Shown in pieces: positions 1 through 8,221 of a stretch of DNA of 64,000 nt. Positions within the stretch are counted from its first letter, which is position 1, and each line of letters opens with the position of its first letter. Source of the DNA: Pigmentiphaga litoralis (GTDB lineage: Bacteria; Pseudomonadota; Gammaproteobacteria; Burkholderiales; Burkholderiaceae_B). The notes below the pieces were generated by a model. That model saw only the letters and a list, made by a program, of their open reading frames with translations, ran no database searches and had not been told where the DNA came from. The stretch covers positions 37,115-101,114 of the forward strand of contig NZ_JACCBP010000004.1 in assembly GCF_013408655.1 (NCBI RefSeq), written 5' to 3'. The position numbers and the translations under genes were made by a program.

Positions 1-177
1 CAGCGGCTGTCGACCGCACTGCGTGACATTGCCGGCGACAGCGACATCAAGGCGTCCTTGCAATCCAGCGGGGCATCCGCCGCCTATCGGTCGCCAACGG
101 ACACCGAAGCGTTGCTGCGCCGTGAAACCGACTTATGGGGCAAGGCCGTCAGACAGGCTGGCGCGAAGGTGGAATGA
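1..177 (+). CDS. Bug-family (TctC-like) tripartite tricarboxylate receptor, C-terminal fragment
   Basis: Only the last 58 codons are present; the gene begins before the window. The translated tail has a region ending in LLRRETDLWGKAVRQAGAKVE-like sequence, which matches the usual end of Bug receptors, where an E-x-x-x-W-G-x-x-V motif precedes the C-terminus. Family members are periplasmic solute-binding proteins of about 320-330 residues that deliver carboxylates or amides to TTT transporters. Alcaligenaceae carry many copies without membrane partners nearby. The frame is open from base 1 to the TGA at 175-177. A GntR regulator starts 94 nt downstream on the same strand and may control it. 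The ligand cannot be told from this fragment. Confidence 0.75.
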   Translation, partial: QRLSTALRDIAGDSDIKASLQSSGASAAYRSPTDTEALLRRETDLWGKAVRQAGAKVE

Positions 178-271
178 CAATGCGGGGAGACACATCACCC
201 GTTCTGGTCATGTTGCCCGGCCATCTGCTTGCCGGCATGGTGCGCGAGGGGAAGCACGATAAACTCGCGGC

Positions 272-1195
272 ATGCCCGAACCTACCTTGCCACTCACTCC
301 GCTGCAAACCCGCGTTGCGCGCGAGATCATTTCTGTTGCACGCCGCGAAAATCGCCGGGTTGGGGATCCCATGCCCGAGCTGCTGCTGGCCGAAAAAATT
401 GGCACGTCCAGAACGCCTGTGCAGGTTGCCATGCGGTATCTGGCCACCATCGGCGTCGTGCGGCAGGACGCGAATCGGCGGTTCTTCATGGCCAAGAACT
501 CGGACGAGCTTGGGGGGATGGCCGAGGCATTGGGGGCAACGCCCGATGACCCGCTGTATCTGGATATCGCGCAGGCCCGGTTGTCAGGAACCTTGCCGGA
601 CGAAGTCAACGAGTCCGAACTCATGCGACGCTTTGACGTGGCGCGATCCACGCTTCGAAAGGTGCTGTCGCGCATCGCGAACGAAGGCTGGGCCGAACAG
701 CGGGTCGGGAGCGGCTGGCTTTTCCTGCCGATGATCAACTCCCCTGAGGCCTACGAGGAAAGCTACCTGTTCCGGCAATCGATCGAGCCTGCCGGCTTGC
801 TCAGCTCGAGCTTCCAGTCCGACCCAGCCAAGCTGCTGGATATCCGGCGCGAGCAAGAGCACATCGTCGCGGGCGGCTTCGAGACCATGACTGCCATCGA
901 ACTGTTCGAGGCGAACAGCCGCTTTCATGAAACGCTTGCGACGTGGTCGGGCAATCGTTTCATTGCCCAGTCCGTGCGCCGCATGGATCAACTGCGCCGC
1001 CTGGTCGAATACAGCCAGGCTGCGAACCGCCCGGCCCGTTCCACCCAGGCGCGCGAGCATCTGGCCATTCTTGATGCGGTTGCAAAGCAGGACCTGGTGG
1101 GTGCGGCCGGCCTGATGCGCAGCCATCTGGAAGATGCCCGGCGCGCCAAGGTCTTTGGTGCAGGCAACATTGTGGTGAAGAAGACGTCTGGCTGA
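272..1195 (+). CDS. GntR/FadR-type transcriptional regulator with two winged-helix segments and an FCD domain
   Basis: A 307-residue cytoplasmic regulator. The C-terminal half (about residues 155-290) is helical and looks like an FCD ligand-binding domain, with the stretch ELFEANSRFHETLATWSGN typical of that fold. The N-terminal half seems to hold two winged-helix modules: one at about residues 10-75 (TSRTPVQVAMRYLATIGVV) and a second at about 110-150 (FDVARSTLRKVLSRIANEGW, with VGSGWLF as wing). Most FCD regulators have one, so this arrangement is uncommon. A Rho-independent terminator lies just after the stop. The promoter of the next Bug gene carries a palindrome that could be its operator. 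The effector is probably the ligand of one of the flanking Bug receptors, but that is inference. Confidence 0.85.
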   Translation: MPEPTLPLTPLQTRVAREIISVARRENRRVGDPMPELLLAEKIGTSRTPVQVAMRYLATIGVVRQDANRRFFMAKNSDELGGMAEALGATPDDPLYLDIAQARLSGTLPDEVNESELMRRFDVARSTLRKVLSRIANEGWAEQRVGSGWLFLPMINSPEAYEESYLFRQSIEPAGLLSSSFQSDPAKLLDIRREQEHIVAGGFETMTAIELFEANSRFHETLATWSGNRFIAQSVRRMDQLRRLVEYSQAANRPARSTQAREHLAILDAVAKQDLVGAAGLMRSHLEDARRAKVFGAGNIVVKKTSG

Positions 1196-1233
1196 CGAGA
1201 AGCGTCAGGCTCGATGCCCGCATCCGGCAACAG

Positions 1234-1262
1234 AACCTCTCCACTACGGCGAGGTTTTTTTT
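1234..1262 (+). terminator. Rho-independent terminator after the GntR gene
   Basis: A short stem (AACCTC at 1234-1239 pairing with GAGGTT at 1251-1256) runs directly into eight T residues at 1255-1262 on the plus strand. It ends the GntR transcript and separates it from the Bug receptor gene. Confidence 0.75.
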
Positions 1263-1419
1263 CGGCTGGCGGTTGGCGTCCCGGTGTTTTCCCGAAGCGC
1301 AAGCGCAATCGGTTGTCATCTTCCTTATTGCTCTATATGATCATTTAAAACAATATCTTGATTCAGGAAGACTGATCTTACTTGCTACTTACGTTGCCTA
1401 ACTCGCCGAATTCAAAGCC

Positions 1420-1448
1420 TGGAACTGACTTATCAAGTCAATTTATAC
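1420..1448 (+). promoter_or_regulatory. Promoter with an embedded palindromic operator, upstream of the Bug gene
   Basis: A candidate sigma-70 promoter has -35 TGGAAC (1420-1425), a 17-bp spacer and -10 TTATAC (1443-1448). The spacer is almost filled by the perfect palindrome TGACTT-ATC-AAGTCA (1426-1440). An operator at that place would allow steric repression, the usual mode of FCD-type GntR regulators. The adjacent GntR protein is the natural candidate. The rest of 1263-1419 is AT-rich for this genome, with no gene. Confidence 0.5.
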
Positions 1449-1481
1449 ATTGCGACCTGACATAGGATCGCAGGAGACACC

Positions 1482-2474
1482 ATGACACTCGTTAACACCC
1501 GCTTGCGCCGAAGCATCCTCCTTGGCCTGTGCTGTGGCACGGTAAGCTTCGGCCTGCCGGCGGCCGCCCTGGCCCAGACCGCTTACCCCACCAAGCCCAT
1601 TCGTCTGATCGTCGGCTTCGCACCCGGGGGCGGGTCCGATTTCATTGCCCGCCTGGTGGCCACCAAAATGAGCGAGAAGCTCGGGCAACCGGTGATCGTG
1701 GAAAACAAGCCGGGCGCAGGCGGCAACATGGGCGCCACCCTGGCCCTGAAGTCGGCTGCAGATGGGTACACACTCTTCCTTGCCGCCGCGAGCTATACGG
1801 TCAACCCGGCGCTGTACAAGCTGCCGTTCGACTCGATCAATGACATCACGCCGATTGCCCAGTTGGCGCGTGGACCGTTTATCGTCGCCGTGAACCCGAA
1901 GCTGCCCGTCAACACTGTCCCAGAGATGATCGCGGTCGCAAAGAAGTCGCCTGGTGCATTGAGCTATGGGTCGGCCGGCACGGGCAGCATCACCCATCTT
2001 GTCTCGGAATATTTTCTTGATACGACGGGCACCAACATGCTGCACATCCCCTATCGTGGCACCTCGCCTGCGCTGGTGGATGCCGTGGCAGGACAGGTCC
2101 AACTCGTCTTTGGAACCGTTGCATCGACGCTGCCCTTCATCAAGTCAGGCCAGTTGAGGGCGCTCGCCGTCACCACCGAAAGCCGGCTTGTTGCGCTTCC
2201 CCAGGTGCCCACGATGATCGAATCTGGTCTGCCAAATTTCGCCGTCACGAACTGGCACGGCATCATCGCGCCCAAAGGCGTTCCCGCGGATATCGTGAAG
2301 AAACTCAACGCAGTCATCAACGATTCGCTTCAGGCACCTGGCATGAAGGAGGGGCTGGAGTCTGACGGCTTGACGGCCGCGAGTGGCAGCCCTCAAGCGT
2401 TTGGTGTCCTGCTGGCGGATGAAGCCAAACGCTGGGGCGCTCTGGTGAAAAAACGCGGCATCAAGGTCGAATAG
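1482..2474 (+). CDS. Bug-family tripartite tricarboxylate transporter receptor
   Basis: A 330-residue periplasmic binding protein. The first 31 residues form a Sec signal peptide (basic LRRS start, hydrophobic core, cleavage near AALAQ-TAYP). Family landmarks are YPTKPIRLIVGFAPGGGSDF at the start of the mature protein, the ENKPGAGGN loop, GSAGTGSITHL, and PYRGTSPALVDAVAGQVQL. An AGGAG ribosome site at 1472-1476 fixes the start. No TctA/TctB membrane proteins lie nearby, so it is an orphan receptor, as is common in Bordetella relatives. Expression is probably controlled by the GntR regulator through the palindromic promoter. It ends convergently with the amidohydrolase, 49 nt away. Ligand unknown. 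Confidence 0.92.
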   Translation: MTLVNTRLRRSILLGLCCGTVSFGLPAAALAQTAYPTKPIRLIVGFAPGGGSDFIARLVATKMSEKLGQPVIVENKPGAGGNMGATLALKSAADGYTLFLAAASYTVNPALYKLPFDSINDITPIAQLARGPFIVAVNPKLPVNTVPEMIAVAKKSPGALSYGSAGTGSITHLVSEYFLDTTGTNMLHIPYRGTSPALVDAVAGQVQLVFGTVASTLPFIKSGQLRALAVTTESRLVALPQVPTMIESGLPNFAVTNWHGIIAPKGVPADIVKKLNAVINDSLQAPGMKEGLESDGLTAASGSPQAFGVLLADEAKRWGALVKKRGIKVE

Positions 2475-2523
2475 GTCTGCCCGGGTGTGATGGCAGATAC
2501 CGAAGGCCTGCTGGAGATACCCG

Positions 2524-4176
2524 TCAGCAACAGCCGCCAAACGGGCTGTTTCGATAGAACGGGCCGAGGTCGTCGGCCAGATGCCCCACCACGTCTTTCC
2601 ACCGCGCCGCAGCGGCATTGCCTTTCAGGCTGGCGCGGACCTGCGCGATCAGTTCCTTGCGCATGCCAACTTCGTCGACAGTGATGACACGGCCGGCTTC
2701 GACCACTTTGCGGCCGCCGATGTACACGTCCTGCAGATGGCCGGCGTGGGCGCGGGCGAGCAGGATGTCGAGCGGGTCGACGTCGTCGAACAGGGCGTCG
2801 TCGTCGACGGCGTCCCAGTCGAGGACGAGCAGGTCGGCGGGGGCACCTGCGACGAGTCGGCCGCCTGACACCGTGGCGGTATCGGCAAGGGTGCTGCTGG
2901 CAATGTGGCCAACGCCGTTGCTATCAAAGCGGGCGGCACGGCCAGACGAGGCGCCGACTGCCATGTCACCGAGAGTGCCGGCTTCTCTAGCTTCGCCCGC
3001 CATTCCCACCACGCTGCGCCGCCCATTGCGCGCGGCGAAGCGCCATAGATCTGCCGGCGTCATGGCGACGTCGTAGCCCCAGCCGCGGTGCAGGGCGTAG
3101 GCCAGGCGCATTTCGCGCAGGGCGTCGTCGTCTTCGTCCAGGGCCAGGCCGTCAAGGCCCATGGCGACGCGGCAGCCCTGGCGCAGCATCTCGCCAACGG
3201 GGGCGATGCCGGACCGGATGCCGAGGTTGGAGCTGGTGTTAATGGCGATGGTGACGCCGCGTTCGGCGAGCAGTGCAAGTTCGTCGGGCCGGGCCCAGAC
3301 GCAGTGCGCCAGCGTCAGGCGCGGGCTGAGCAGGCCGATGTCGTCCAGGTAGCGGACCAGGCCGTCCGGAAAGGTGCGGTCGGCCCAGTCGCGCTGGTAG
3401 CGGGTTTCAAGCAGGTGCATGTGCACGGGCCGGCCGGTGTCGGCGCTGGCCTGGGCGATGGCCGACAACAGCGGCGTGCTGCACCACTGCACGCCGCCGG
3501 GCCCGTATTGCAGGGTGACGTGGTCGGTGTAGCCGCCGGCTTGGAGCATGGCGCCGACGTCGTCGACGCGGGCCAGGTAGTCGGCGGGCGTCAGGGGCGA
3601 CGGTTTGAGGCGGGCGGCGACTTCGTCGCGGATGGCGGGGCGGACAGCTTGCAGGACGGTGGCGTCGTCGGCGTAGCCGATGGCGTGCCGGTCGCTGATT
3701 GCCACCGCGAAGCCGATGTTGACGCCGACGTCGCGGGCCGCGCGGGCGACGGCTTCGACTTCGTCGACGTACGGCAGGCTGCCCTGCACCCGGGTGTAGT
3801 GGACCATGAGGTGGGACACGCCGTGCCGCACCGATCGGGCGAACGACGTGGCCGCGCCCAGGTAGGGGTCGGCCGGGGGCGTGACGCCGAGGAAGGGCAG
3901 CCACCCTTCCAGCGGCCGCGCAAAGGCGCCGAGGGTGGCGCTGCGGAAGGTGCGGGCGTGATCGTGGGCGTTGGATAGTGCGGGCAGGACAAGGCGGCGG
4001 GAAGACGGCGCGCTGGAAGACGCAGAACTATTGATCGCCGCAATCCTGCCGCCTTCGATGACGACCTGCACCTCTTTGCGCGCAGCTTCACCACCAGGGT
4101 CGGCCAGCAACCTATCGGCATCGATGATGTGGGCGCCGGTGGCGCCCCGGTATTGCATGTTGCGTGGGTCCGCCAT
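2524..4176 (-). CDS. Metal-dependent amidohydrolase (cytosine deaminase/chlorohydrolase-like)
   Basis: A 550-residue cytoplasmic amidohydrolase-superfamily enzyme. The metal-site signatures are present in order: NAHDH after the first strand (HxH), HMHLLET, TLAHCVW, and MGLDGLALDEDDD carrying the conserved metal-binding Asp. A C-terminal beta segment (APADLLVLDWD, then VYIGGRKVVEAGRV) is typical of this family. Members deaminate or dechlorinate N-heterocycles or hydrolyse cyclic amides. It is the last gene in the cluster, downstream of an ABC importer and a second amidohydrolase, so the two probably act on related substrates. It is about 100 residues longer than cytosine deaminase. Class is certain; the substrate cannot be named. 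Confidence 0.85.
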   Translation of the reverse strand: MADPRNMQYRGATGAHIIDADRLLADPGGEAARKEVQVVIEGGRIAAINSSASSSAPSSRRLVLPALSNAHDHARTFRSATLGAFARPLEGWLPFLGVTPPADPYLGAATSFARSVRHGVSHLMVHYTRVQGSLPYVDEVEAVARAARDVGVNIGFAVAISDRHAIGYADDATVLQAVRPAIRDEVAARLKPSPLTPADYLARVDDVGAMLQAGGYTDHVTLQYGPGGVQWCSTPLLSAIAQASADTGRPVHMHLLETRYQRDWADRTFPDGLVRYLDDIGLLSPRLTLAHCVWARPDELALLAERGVTIAINTSSNLGIRSGIAPVGEMLRQGCRVAMGLDGLALDEDDDALREMRLAYALHRGWGYDVAMTPADLWRFAARNGRRSVVGMAGEAREAGTLGDMAVGASSGRAARFDSNGVGHIASSTLADTATVSGGRLVAGAPADLLVLDWDAVDDDALFDDVDPLDILLARAHAGHLQDVYIGGRKVVEAGRVITVDEVGMRKELIAQVRASLKGNAAAARWKDVVGHLADDLGPFYRNSPFGGCC

Positions 4177-4272
4177 CGCGCCCTCCTCTATGCTGGCCGC
4201 ACGTGGCGCGACCCGCTTCGATCAGGTTGCGCGCTCGCTCACGTGGGCCAGTTCTTCAAGATTATTGAGCCG

Positions 4273-4292
4273 TGATCGTCGGACGACGATCA
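4273..4292 (-). terminator. Hairpin downstream of the first ABC binding protein
   Basis: A perfect 8-bp stem (TGATCGTC at 4273-4280, GACGATCA at 4285-4292) with a 4-nt loop lies 25 nt past the stop codon of the binding-protein gene, in the 141-nt gap before the amidohydrolase. There is no T-run, so it may be a 3'-end stabiliser rather than a terminator. Confidence 0.35.
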
Positions 4293-4317
4293 TCGAAACT
4301 CGACCACTGTTTTCCGT

Positions 4318-5364
4318 TCACTTCACCGAGAACTGACGTTCCGCCACGGGCGGCAGGAAGCTGCGGTCGAACACGTCTTTGGCTGCCGGCTTGGCGGTCA
4401 GTTCGAAGGCTTTGGCAAGCTGGTCGATGGAACGCGCAAACCGTTCGTCGTTCACGTCACCGACGCCGTTCTTCATGGCTTCGGGTGTCAGGACCACATT
4501 CTTCAGCGCGTACATCAGGCGGCGCTTTTCCAGGTCTTTGTTGATGAGCGGTTCGCGTTTGGCCAGTGCGTCGATCGCGGCGTCGGGATTGGCGATGGCA
4601 TCACGCACGCCCTTGTTGATGGCGCGCACCAGGCCCGCCACGACTTGCGGTTTTTCCTTGATCAGCTGACGGGACACGAGCACGCCGTTGCCGTACAGGT
4701 CGATGCCGTTTTCCGAATAGTTGATCCAGCGGATGTCCTTGTCCGGGTCGACGTTTTGCGCGACCAGGTTCATGTAGCTGGTGACGGTGAACACGGCGGA
4801 CGCTTCGACCTGGTCGCGCAGCAGCATCTGTTCTTGCAGGTTGGGCGCCATGTTGGTCCACGTGACCTTGGAAGGATCGATGCCGTTCTTTTCGGCCAGT
4901 ACCGAGAACATCTTGTAGGCCGCGCCGCCGGCGGGCGAGCCGATGGTCTTGCCCTGCAGATCCTTGACCGTGCGGATGTTGCTGCTGGCCTTGGTCATGA
5001 TCGCGTAGGGCGCGGTGTTGTACAGCATGTAGACCATCACGGGCGCCTGGTCGGGGCGGGTGGCGGCGGCTTGCACGATGGCGTTCACGTCGCCAAAGGA
5101 CGCCTGGTAGGTGCCGGCCATGACCTTGGTCACGGCATTGGCGGAGCCGTCACCTTGGTCGACGGTAAGGTCGATTTTTTCTTGCGCAAAATAGCCCTTG
5201 TCCATCGCCAGGTAATACCACGCGTGGATCCCCTGGAGCTTCCAGTCGAGCACGAACTTGATCGGCGTGACAGCAGCGGGCGCTTGCGCGTGGGCCATCA
5301 TCGGGGCGAACACGGCGGCGGCGAGTGCGCCCAGAAGTACGCGGCGGAGCGGGACAAAACGCAT
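4318..5364 (-). CDS. ABC transporter substrate-binding protein, SsuA/THI5-like (NMT1 superfamily)
   Basis: A 348-residue periplasmic binding protein. It has a Sec signal peptide (MRFVPLRRVLL, then hydrophobic, cleaved near AHAQA), IKFVLDWKLQGIHAWYYLA, the GYFAQEKIDL motif, GDGSANAVTKVMAG, and a LYNTAPYAI segment. Start 5364 was chosen because an AGGATC ribosome site precedes it and a longer reading would bury the signal peptide. It supplies a periplasmic ligand to the permease/ATPase pair at 6471-8221, and is paralogous to the binding protein at 10616-11659. Relatives bind pyrimidine precursors, sulfonates or nitrogen heterocycles. The neighbouring amidohydrolases suggest a cyclic amide or ureide, which is inference. 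Confidence 0.9.
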   Translation of the reverse strand: MRFVPLRRVLLGALAAAVFAPMMAHAQAPAAVTPIKFVLDWKLQGIHAWYYLAMDKGYFAQEKIDLTVDQGDGSANAVTKVMAGTYQASFGDVNAIVQAAATRPDQAPVMVYMLYNTAPYAIMTKASSNIRTVKDLQGKTIGSPAGGAAYKMFSVLAEKNGIDPSKVTWTNMAPNLQEQMLLRDQVEASAVFTVTSYMNLVAQNVDPDKDIRWINYSENGIDLYGNGVLVSRQLIKEKPQVVAGLVRAINKGVRDAIANPDAAIDALAKREPLINKDLEKRRLMYALKNVVLTPEAMKNGVGDVNDERFARSIDQLAKAFELTAKPAAKDVFDRSFLPPVAERQFSVK

Positions 5365-5408
5365 GGTGGTGATCCTGGTGAATGAAAGAAAAAGGGACAG
5401 CTTTTTAC

Positions 5409-5822
5409 TTAGATCGCTTCGAACAGCACGTCTTGCGCGCCTTCCCACAGCACCTTTTTGCCCAGGGCTTGAAGGTGTTCCTGGCCCTCGACCAGGGTCA
5501 GGAAGTGGTTGCCGGCGAGCTGGCCCATGCGGCTGGAAAACGAGCACGGGCCATAGGCCAGGATGATCTCGGTTTCGCTGTAGCCGCCCGGGTAGAACAG
5601 GATGTCGCCCTTGGACGGATGGCTGGTGTGGTTTTCGAAATCGACGCCCAGGCGGAAGTCGCCCAAGGGAATCCAGCAGCCTTCGCCGCTCCAGCGCACG
5701 TGGATCAGCTTTTGTCGGTAGGGCAGCAGTTTTTCGAAGGCGGCCACGGTCAGTGGCGCGTCGGGATGGGTCTCGGCAATGAAGGTGTAGCCGCCGGCCG
5801 TCATGCGAATGCGTTTGCTCAT
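5409..5822 (-). CDS. DUF3830-family protein
   Basis: A 137-residue protein. The compact mostly-beta sequence with IRMTAGGYTFIAETHPDAPL, FEKLLPYRQKLIHVRWSGEG and SHPSKGDILFYPGG matches the DUF3830 family, which resembles cyclophilin-like (CsaA/DUF369) folds and often sits beside amidase, hydantoinase and ABC transporter genes. The start at 5822 overlaps the stop of the LOG-family gene in an ATGA arrangement, so the two are translationally coupled; a GTG 15 nt upstream is less likely. No signal peptide is seen, so it is cytoplasmic. The biochemical role of the family is unknown to me; a role in handling the imported ligand is inference. Confidence 0.75.
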   Translation of the reverse strand: MSKRIRMTAGGYTFIAETHPDAPLTVAAFEKLLPYRQKLIHVRWSGEGCWIPLGDFRLGVDFENHTSHPSKGDILFYPGGYSETEIILAYGPCSFSSRMGQLAGNHFLTLVEGQEHLQALGKKVLWEGAQDVLFEAI

Positions 5823-6445
5823 GTCTTTTCTATCCACTTGGTGACCGTCGGGGCTTTCCAGTCGGCCAGCCCGTCGAGCAGGGACGCCGGGTCGGCATCG
5901 ATCACGATCATGTCGCGGTGCTCGGTCTTCAGGAAGCCTTCGTCCACGGCGCGCGTCAGCATGGCGCGCATGGGGTCATAGAAGCCGCGCACGTTCAGCG
6001 CGCCGCAGGCTTTGGTGTGGTCGCCCAGTTGCGTGAGCGTGGCCGCCTCGAACAGTTCTTCGAGCGTGCCGAGGCCGCCCGGCATGGCGATGAAGGCGTC
6101 GACCAGATCGGCCATGCGCGCCTTGCGGGCCCGCATGTCGGTCACGATTTCGTGTTGCGTCAACTTGGGATGCAGATGGCCGCGGTCATGCAGGCGTTGG
6201 TTGATGATGCCAACGACCCGGCCGCCGGCGGCCAGCGCAGCGTCGGCCATCAGGCCCATCAGGCCTTTGTGCGTGCCGCCATAGACCAGGGTCAGTCCGC
6301 GGCGGGCGATTTCGGTGCCCAGGGCGCGGGCGGCATCGGCGTATTCCGGCGATGCGCCAAAGTTGGATCCGCAAAAAACCGCCACGCTTTTCAGCAGGGT
6401 GGGCGACGCGGTGATCGCGTCGATGGGAGAGGTCGGTGTCGTCAT
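5819..6445 (-). CDS. LOG family protein (cytokinin riboside 5'-monophosphate phosphoribohydrolase-like)
   Basis: A 208-residue cytoplasmic Rossmann-fold protein. It carries VAVFCGSNFGASPEY near the N-terminus, LVYGGTHKGLMGLMADAAL, and the family's catalytic signature PGGLGTLEELFE with a preceding MRARKARM segment. LOG proteins cleave the N-glycosidic bond of nucleoside monophosphates, freeing the base and ribose 5-phosphate. The gene overlaps the DUF3830 gene by 4 nt and lies 25 nt after the permease gene, so it belongs to the transport operon. In this setting it might process a nucleotide-like catabolite; alternatively it is a moonlighting nucleosidase. Family assignment is firm, the pathway role is inference. 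Confidence 0.88.
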   Translation of the reverse strand: MTTPTSPIDAITASPTLLKSVAVFCGSNFGASPEYADAARALGTEIARRGLTLVYGGTHKGLMGLMADAALAAGGRVVGIINQRLHDRGHLHPKLTQHEIVTDMRARKARMADLVDAFIAMPGGLGTLEELFEAATLTQLGDHTKACGALNVRGFYDPMRAMLTRAVDEGFLKTEHRDMIVIDADPASLLDGLADWKAPTVTKWIEKT

Positions 6446-6470
6446 GAAAATTGTCGAAACGTTGATGGGC

Positions 6471-7304
6471 TCAGGCCATGGCCATGTCGGTCTTGCGTTG
6501 GGTCCAGCCGGTCAGCCGGCCTTCGATATACGCAGAGATGGCATATAAGAGCACACCCAGCACGGCAAGGATGAACAGGCCGGCAAACACCAGCGGCACA
6601 TCAAAGTTGCCACTGGCAATCATCATGACGTTCCCGATCCCCTTGTTGGCGGCCACGGTTTCGGACAGCACGGTGCCGACGAACGACAGGGTGATGGCGA
6701 TCTTGAGCGACGCGAACAGGTAGGGCAAGGCGCGCGGCAGGCCCACGTTCCACAGGATGTCGCGCTTGCTGGCGCCAAGCACCTTCAGCACGTCTTCCAG
6801 TTCGGGCTCGGTCGTTGCCAGGCCGGTAGCGACGTTCACCACGACCGGGAAGATGCTGATGACCAGCGAGGTCAGGATCGCGGGCACGGTGCCCGAGCCG
6901 AACCAGACCACGAAGATCGGCACGACGGCCACTTTGGGGATACTGGAAAAGCCGACCAGCAGCGGATAGGCCACGTCATAGGCGAGGCGCGACGAACCGA
7001 TGATGACGCCGATCACGACACCCACCAGCACGCCCAGCGCGAAGCCAACTACGGTGGTGTACAGGGTCTGCACGGTGTGCGGCCACAGCAGCGGAAATTT
7101 CTGCCACAGCACGACGGCGATCTGCGACGGCCGCGGCAGCACCAGGTCGGACACGCCGCTGGCCAGGCAGATCACTTCCCACAACAGGAAGAAGCCGACC
7201 AGCGTCAACGCCGACAGCAGGTAGCGTTTGGTTTTGGGATTCATCCGCGAGGCGGGCTTGGCTGCGGCCTTCACGGCAGGGATCGAGGGGGATGCCGCGC
7301 TCAT
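6471..7304 (-). CDS. ABC transporter permease, SsuC/TauC type
   Basis: A 277-residue inner-membrane protein with about six transmembrane segments. The cytoplasmic coupling loop is visible as ELEDVLKVLGASKRDILWNVGLPRALPYL, the EAA motif of binding-protein-dependent permeases. The N-terminal tail (about 30 residues, Ala/Lys-rich) is cytoplasmic. The start overlaps the stop of the ATPase gene by 4 nt (ATGA), giving a fixed permease:ATPase ratio. It forms the membrane channel for the two binding proteins of this cluster. Family relatives import sulfonates, taurine, nitrate or pyrimidine precursors. Confidence 0.92.
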   Translation of the reverse strand: MSAASPSIPAVKAAAKPASRMNPKTKRYLLSALTLVGFFLLWEVICLASGVSDLVLPRPSQIAVVLWQKFPLLWPHTVQTLYTTVVGFALGVLVGVVIGVIIGSSRLAYDVAYPLLVGFSSIPKVAVVPIFVVWFGSGTVPAILTSLVISIFPVVVNVATGLATTEPELEDVLKVLGASKRDILWNVGLPRALPYLFASLKIAITLSFVGTVLSETVAANKGIGNVMMIASGNFDVPLVFAGLFILAVLGVLLYAISAYIEGRLTGWTQRKTDMAMA

Positions 7305-8221
7305 GCGACTCTCCTTGGGGTGGTGACGGCGGGGGTGGCCGCCGGGGTGGCGGCCGCATCGGCAACGGCATGGGCAACCGCATCCGCGGCAGCTTCCTGC
7401 GCATCGCTGTCGGTGCGTGCATGGGCAATCCGCATGCGCAATTCCTGCACCAGCGTCGCGAACTCGGGCGCGTAGCTCGATTCCAGGGTGCGCGGGCGGG
7501 CGAACTCCACCGGCCGGTCTTCAAGAATGCGGCCAGGGCGCGAGCTCATGACACAGATGCGATTGGCCAGGTACGCCGATTCGCGCAGGTCATGCGTCAC
7601 CAGCAGCACCGTCGGGCGCTTGGTGATCCAGAGGTCCTGCATGATGGCCCACAGCTCTTCGCGCGTGAACTGGTCCAGTGCACCGAAGGGTTCGTCCAGC
7701 AACAGCAGTTGCGGTTCGTGCACCAGCGCGCGGCACAGCGATGCGCGCTGCAGCATGCCGCCCGACAGTTGCCACGGACGCTTGTCGCCAAAGCCTTTCA
7801 GGCCGACCTGCGCCAGCAGCGCTTCGGCGCGTTCGGCGAATTCGCCCTTTTTCTTGCGGGCGTAGTCGGAACGGAAGGGCTCGACGATCTTGAGCGGGAT
7901 CATGACGTTTTCGCGGATCGTGAGCCACGGCAGCATCGTCGGGTTCTGGAAAGCGAGCCCGATCCGCACGCACGGGGCATGCGGGTTATGGATGCGCGAC
8001 CCGGGCGATCCGGCTTCGCGGCCGCCCACGATCACGGCGCCCGAGGTGGGCGTAAGCAGCCCGCCAACCAGCTTCAGGATCGTGGACTTGCCGCAGCCGC
8101 TGGGCCCGACCAGGGCCACGAAATCGCCCTTGTCGATGCGCAGGTCGGTGTGATCCAGCGCGATCGTGCCGCCGCCATATTGCAGCGAGACGTTGGCCAG
8201 ATCGATGAACGATTGGGTCAT
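7301..8221 (-). CDS. ABC transporter ATP-binding protein, SsuB/TauB type
   Basis: A 306-residue ATPase that powers the adjacent permease from the cytoplasm. Walker A GPSGCGKST is at about residues 40-48; the Q-loop (GLAFQNPTMLPW), signature LSGGM-x-QR, Walker B LLLDEPFGALD and H-loop VTHD all follow. The C-terminus extends about 50 residues past the domain as an Ala-rich tail (AADAVAHAVADAAATPAATP), not needed for catalysis. It overlaps the preceding hydantoinase/allantoinase-like gene by 4 nt and the permease by 4 nt, so all three form one coupled unit. Confidence 0.92.
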   Translation of the reverse strand: MTQSFIDLANVSLQYGGGTIALDHTDLRIDKGDFVALVGPSGCGKSTILKLVGGLLTPTSGAVIVGGREAGSPGSRIHNPHAPCVRIGLAFQNPTMLPWLTIRENVMIPLKIVEPFRSDYARKKKGEFAERAEALLAQVGLKGFGDKRPWQLSGGMLQRASLCRALVHEPQLLLLDEPFGALDQFTREELWAIMQDLWITKRPTVLLVTHDLRESAYLANRICVMSSRPGRILEDRPVEFARPRTLESSYAPEFATLVQELRMRIAHARTDSDAQEAAADAVAHAVADAAATPAATPAVTTPRRVA

